Positions 60,921-64,000 of a stretch of DNA of 64,000 nucleotides are shown piece by piece. The position numbers were made by a program, and so were the translations under genes. Source of the stretch: Treponema sp. (lineage in GTDB: Bacteria > Spirochaetota > Spirochaetia > Treponematales > Treponemataceae); the NCBI GenBank assembly GCA_024402565.1, contig JAKSTM010000005.1:33813-97812 (forward strand). Reading direction: 5' to 3'. The notes under the pieces are model-generated. The model made no database searches. It was not told where the DNA came from and saw only the letters and a list, made by a program, of their open reading frames with translations. Numbering within the stretch: position 1 is the stretch's first letter; each line of letters starts with the position of its first letter.

Positions 60921-62066
60921 CTAACAATATTCCCCATACTCGCAGCCAACATTTTTAACGTCTATATCATCTATAAGCTCGAGGCCGTTTTCTGCTTTGC
61001 GATTTTTTTTGTAAAGTTTAATGTTGCCAAAACCGTTTCCACCATTCCAAAGTTTGTTGTGGCGTTTTTTTCCATCAGGAGATTCGTAATTAACAAAAAG
61101 CATGTCTTTTTTGAGACAATGAATTTCTGTAACCATTACAGATTTTCTGTTAGACTGTTCCACATTCCAGATGACATCCTGATATTCTTCACGGAAAGAA
61201 AATTTTGTTTTTGTGTGAGTCCAGAATTTTGAAAAATTATATTCAAAAGGTTTTCCTTCGTACCAGAAAGCGCTGAGAAGTTTTCGTTTGAGCGGAATAC
61301 CAAAAACTTTCGGACATCCGCCACCAATATCAAAAACAGAATCTTCAAGTTTTTTTCCTGTCACTTTGCTTGTCAGATTATTTGAAGAAAGCCATACCCA
61401 CGGACTTGTAAAATTACTTCCCCAGTTTTTATCCGAATAACCGTATGAAGTTTCTGGCTTCACAACATAAGTTCGTCCCTGATATTTCACAGTTCCGCTG
61501 ACAAGAGTCTTCATACCTTCTGCATGCCAGTACATTTCAAAAGCTTTAAGAGCCCGGAAAAGCCAGCTCGCACCGTAACCAACATTGAATGCAACTTTCT
61601 TTTCAAGTTTCAGATTCCATTCCATAGTGCCGTCATCACACATCCATTCAGGATGTTTTTTTACTTCGCCTTCAGAAAGATGAATAGAACCGCGAAGCTC
61701 TGTATCGCTGCAAAAGCAGTCAGCGGCTTCAATAGAATAAGGAGTTTTTTTATGAAGCTTAACATCCTTCCATGAAAAGAAACGGTGAAGCTGACGTTTG
61801 TCTTTTCCCCAGCTTCCTGCCTTTACCATTAAATATGAAGGTCTGATTTTATTTTTCTGATTTTCCGGCAGCTGTCCCAAAGTAGGAACAGGTCTTGCCA
61901 ATAAAGGATTACATGTAAAAAACTCAACGAAAAAAGGTCTTTCTTCCCCTGTTTCTTCATCAACGGCAGTAAAAGAATGCCACCACCAGTCATAACCTTT
62001 TGTCAGAAATCTCCCATTCAGCATAAACTGATTTCTGTGTAAATCTGATTTGTTAAAATTTGCCAT
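60921..62066 (-). CDS. Tocopherol-cyclase-like protein
   Basis: A 381-residue soluble protein without signal peptide. The segment YGYSDKNWGSNFTSPWVWLS near 220-240 and an N-terminal FMLNGRFLTKGYDWWWHSF resemble the bacterial tocopherol-cyclase-like family, in which a lipocalin-like double barrel is expected. No tocopherol pathway is known in spirochaetes, so a different lipid-like ligand is likely. The first ATG (62066) has a TATATT box six bases upstream and no ribosome site. Its end lies against the 60.5 kb repeat. Confidence 0.6.
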   Translation of the reverse strand: MANFNKSDLHRNQFMLNGRFLTKGYDWWWHSFTAVDEETGEERPFFVEFFTCNPLLARPVPTLGQLPENQKNKIRPSYLMVKAGSWGKDKRQLHRFFSWKDVKLHKKTPYSIEAADCFCSDTELRGSIHLSEGEVKKHPEWMCDDGTMEWNLKLEKKVAFNVGYGASWLFRALKAFEMYWHAEGMKTLVSGTVKYQGRTYVVKPETSYGYSDKNWGSNFTSPWVWLSSNNLTSKVTGKKLEDSVFDIGGGCPKVFGIPLKRKLLSAFWYEGKPFEYNFSKFWTHTKTKFSFREEYQDVIWNVEQSNRKSVMVTEIHCLKKDMLFVNYESPDGKKRHNKLWNGGNGFGNIKLYKKNRKAENGLELIDDIDVKNVGCEYGEYC

Positions 62067-62072
62067 AAATTA

Positions 62073-62081
62073 AATATAACA
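62073..62081 (-). promoter_or_regulatory. Extended -10 element of the tocopherol-cyclase-like gene
   Basis: The minus strand reads TGTTATATT, a TG-extended -10 box (TATATT 62073-62078), six bases before the ATG. This predicts a leaderless transcript. Confidence 0.5.
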
Positions 62082-62101
62082 TAAAAACATGACCAGAAAA
62101 A

Positions 62102-62210
62102 TATAAATCACACAGGCGAGTTATGTCTTGAACTCATTCCGCACGAGGTCCGAAGGGACCGAGCACAGGACTTGAGTTCAAAGACATAAACTCGACGAGA
62201 GTGATTTATA
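62102..62210. repeat. 109-bp cruciform-like palindrome
   Basis: TATAAATCAC (62102-62111) pairs with GTGATTTATA (62201-62210). Next, CGAGTTATGTCTTGAACTCA (62117-62136) pairs with 62173-62194 with two single-base bulges. GGTCC (62147-62151) pairs with GGACC (62156-62160) at the tip. It lies between two divergent promoters. Confidence 0.85.
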
Positions 62211-62233
62211 GGTATATGACATTTTTTCTAATA

Positions 62234-62262
62234 TTGTCATAATAAGTAAAGCGCACTATTAT
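62234..62262 (+). promoter_or_regulatory. Sigma70-type promoter of the thioesterase gene, leaderless
   Basis: TTGTCA (62234-62239) and TATTAT (62257-62262) are exactly 17 bases apart. Six bases (TAGGTT) separate the -10 box from the ATG at 62269. Confidence 0.75.
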
Positions 62263-62268
62263 TAGGTT

Positions 62269-62673
62269 ATGAAAACATATACATCTCTTATCGTTCGTCC
62301 TTACGAAATCGACTCATACAATCACGTAAACAATGCCGTTTACCAGAACTATCTGGAATATGCCCGCATGGATATGCTCCATCAGATTGGTTTCAAATAC
62401 AAAGAATTTTATGCAGCAGGTTACTTCCTTTATGTAACTCACGTTGACCTTTATTACAAAGTGTCTGCAGTTCAGGATGATGAACTTATAATTGAATGCG
62501 AGATGACAAAAACCGGTTACATCAGCGGAAGAATCCATCAGATTATGAGAAAAAAAGACGGAACTGTTTGTGTTGAAGCTGATGTTGACTGGGCTTGTGT
62601 AAGTGCCAAAACTCTCCGCCCTTGTAAAATTCCGGAAGAGTTCATGGTTGATGAACTGAGAATAAAAAAATAA
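62269..62673 (+). CDS. Acyl-CoA thioesterase, 4HBT/YbgC-like hotdog fold
   Basis: Hydrolyses acyl thioesters in the cytoplasm. The 134-residue protein has the hotdog signature VRPYEIDSYNHVNNAVYQNY, where the Asp and the HVNN motif mark the active site, then LEYARMDML and a strand-rich C-terminal half. The length is typical. It is the first gene of a two-gene unit with the MBL hydrolase 12 bases downstream, and its promoter predicts a leaderless message. Substrate chain length is unknown. Confidence 0.88.
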   Translation: MKTYTSLIVRPYEIDSYNHVNNAVYQNYLEYARMDMLHQIGFKYKEFYAAGYFLYVTHVDLYYKVSAVQDDELIIECEMTKTGYISGRIHQIMRKKDGTVCVEADVDWACVSAKTLRPCKIPEEFMVDELRIKK

Positions 62674-62685
62674 ATCAGAAAAATT

Positions 62686-63366
62686 ATGACTGTTACAAAA
62701 GAACCTGAAGGATTTTTTATCCTTGATGACGGCAGAGTACGATGCTTCCTTTTTGTGGGCGAAAATGATGCCCTTCTCATCGACACGGCTTTTCCGGATT
62801 CAAACATTATTGACGAAGTAAAAAAAATCACAAGCCTGCCAGTCAAAGTTGCACTGACTCACGGCGACATGGACCATACAGGCGGTCTTAAAGATTTTGG
62901 CAAATGTTATGTTCACGGGGAAGATTTTAAAATGATTCCCGACTCAATTGAAAAACACGAGCTTAAGGAAGGTGACATTCTTACTGCCGGAAACTGCAGT
63001 TTAAAAGTGATTCATATTCCGGGTCACACTTACGGAAGCATTGCTTTTTTAGAAGAAGAAAAAAGTTTCATCCTGACAGGTGACGGGGTTCAGAAAAACG
63101 GAATGATTTTTATGTTTGGCGAAAACAGAAATTTTCCGCTGTACCTTGAATCCTTGAAAAAGCTCCGGGATCTTGTAAAAAGCCGGAACATAAAAAAGAT
63201 TTATCCAAGCCACAGCGAATGCCCTCTCCCGCCGGAAGCAGCAAAAAAAGTTCTGGAAGACGCTGAAAATATTTACGCGGGAAAAATCCCCATGCTGAAG
63301 AAGCACGAGTTTTTCCCTTGCAATATTTATCAGTGCGCCTTCACAGGATTTTTATATTCAAATTAA
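62686..63366 (+). CDS. Metallo-beta-lactamase fold hydrolase
   Basis: A 226-residue zinc hydrolase of the glyoxalase II-like MBL group. The metal motif is ALTHGDMDHTGGL (HxxxDH, with Gly-Asp-Met inside), followed by IHIPGHTYGSIAFL and the Asp in FILTGDGVQK. It has no signal peptide. It is probably translated with the thioesterase upstream. The end overlaps the purB stop by four bases. The substrate is not predictable. Confidence 0.9.
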   Translation: MTVTKEPEGFFILDDGRVRCFLFVGENDALLIDTAFPDSNIIDEVKKITSLPVKVALTHGDMDHTGGLKDFGKCYVHGEDFKMIPDSIEKHELKEGDILTAGNCSLKVIHIPGHTYGSIAFLEEEKSFILTGDGVQKNGMIFMFGENRNFPLYLESLKKLRDLVKSRNIKKIYPSHSECPLPPEAAKKVLEDAENIYAGKIPMLKKHEFFPCNIYQCAFTGFLYSN

Positions 63367-64000
63367 TTAATCTTAGCGTCAAACTGTTCTACAATCTTTC
63401 CGCTTAAACCTGTGTAGTTCGAAGGAGTTGCAGCAAGAAGTCTTGCCTTAACTTCGTCACTTACATCAAGATTTCTTGCCAGATTGTGGAAGTCTTCGAT
63501 AGAAACTTTCTTACCGCGAGTAATTTCCTTAAGACGTTCATAAGGCTTGTCTACGCCGCTCATACGGAGCAGGTTCTGGTAAGCTTCTGCCATAACTTCA
63601 GGTGTGTTTGCAAGAACGTCTGAAATCTTTTCTGCGTTAACTTCAATCTTGCTGAGTCCCTTCTGAAGTGAAGCGTAACCGATCATTGAGTGAGCGAATG
63701 CAACACCAAAGTTTCTTGCTACAGTTGAGTCTGTAAGGTCGCGCTGCAGACGACTGATACAAAGTTTGCGAACAAAGAATTCGAACATGCTGTTTGCGAA
63801 TCCGAAGTTTCCTTCTGCGTTTTCAAAGTCGATTGGATTTACTTTGTGTGGCATAGCTGAAGAACCGATTTCGCCGGCAACTGTGCGCTGCTTGATCCAT
63901 CCGTCAGAAATGTAGCGCCATGTATCCATAGCAAAGTCGATAAGAATATTGTTGATGCGCTTTACAGCGTCGAATACGCGGAGGTAAGAATCGTGTGGTT
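63363..64000 (-). CDS. purB: Adenylosuccinate lyase, 5' part outside window
   Basis: Splits adenylosuccinate and SAICAR to fumarate in purine synthesis. Only the C-terminal 212 codons are present; the frame is open to the window edge (HDSYLRVFDAVKRINN before MDTWRYISDG). The signature loop of the fumarase/aspartase superfamily is GSSAMPHKVNPIDFENAEGN, specific for the PurB branch, and SRLQRDLTDSTVARNFG follows. The end is LSGKIVEQFDAKIN. Confidence 0.95.
   Translation of the reverse strand, partial: PHDSYLRVFDAVKRINNILIDFAMDTWRYISDGWIKQRTVAGEIGSSAMPHKVNPIDFENAEGNFGFANSMFEFFVRKLCISRLQRDLTDSTVARNFGVAFAHSMIGYASLQKGLSKIEVNAEKISDVLANTPEVMAEAYQNLLRMSGVDKPYERLKEITRGKKVSIEDFHNLARNLDVSDEVKARLLAATPSNYTGLSGKIVEQFDAKIN

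Overview
The window looks like chromosomal DNA of a free-living or gut/rumen spirochaete, most likely a plant-polysaccharide-degrading Treponema. The base composition is AT-rich. Lysyl-tRNA synthetase is the class I type, as in spirochaetes. Secreted GH5 and GH10 glycanases and a GH130 mannosyl-glucose phosphorylase point to plant fibre. This assignment is an inference from gene content; no rRNA, tRNA, CRISPR array, transposase or phage gene was seen.

Layout. 1-8.3 kb: 3'-truncated chemotaxis receptor, lysS, GH5 glucanase, a degenerate phosphoesterase lipoprotein coupled to an aminopeptidase, an SGNH esterase broken by an in-frame amber codon, and a YhcC-type radical SAM protein. 8.5-14.2 kb: a PTS_EIIC-like membrane protein, a complete creB-creC-creD signalling locus and cysE. 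14.2-14.8 kb: an array in which the 3' end of cysE is repeated three more times between palindromic spacers. 14.8-18.4 kb: a YtrA-type GntR/ABC operon with a palindromic operator, and a PucR regulator. 18.5-31 kb: an amino-acid/peptide block (aminotransferase, MATE exporter, acetyltransferase, D-2-hydroxyacid dehydrogenase, oligopeptide ABC operon with an attenuator-like leader, two-subunit L-serine dehydratase). 31-40 kb: tcdA, GH130, ppk1-ppx, an MGH1-like glycosidase and GH10 xylanase. 40-57 kb: envelope and signalling genes (large unknown membrane protein, TPR lipoprotein, TraB protein, GGDEF/EAL protein, paired ABC exporters, mnmE, trkH, patatin with a C-terminal barrel, lipid kinase, TetR). 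57-64 kb: an rRNA methyltransferase, small genes separated by palindromic repeats, a tocopherol-cyclase-like protein, a thioesterase, an MBL hydrolase and the 3' part of purB.

Three cross-window patterns stand out. First, many single genes carry an (often extended) -10 box only 6-9 bases before the start codon and have no ribosome binding site, which predicts leaderless mRNAs, while operons for transport and metabolism use strong AGGAGG sites. Second, intergenic spaces hold a family of palindromes built around GAGCTTGTCGAA. Third, two genes (cysE and the MGH1-like glycosidase) have their last codons and stop repeated downstream. All identifications rest on reading motifs and neighbourhoods by eye; no database search was run.
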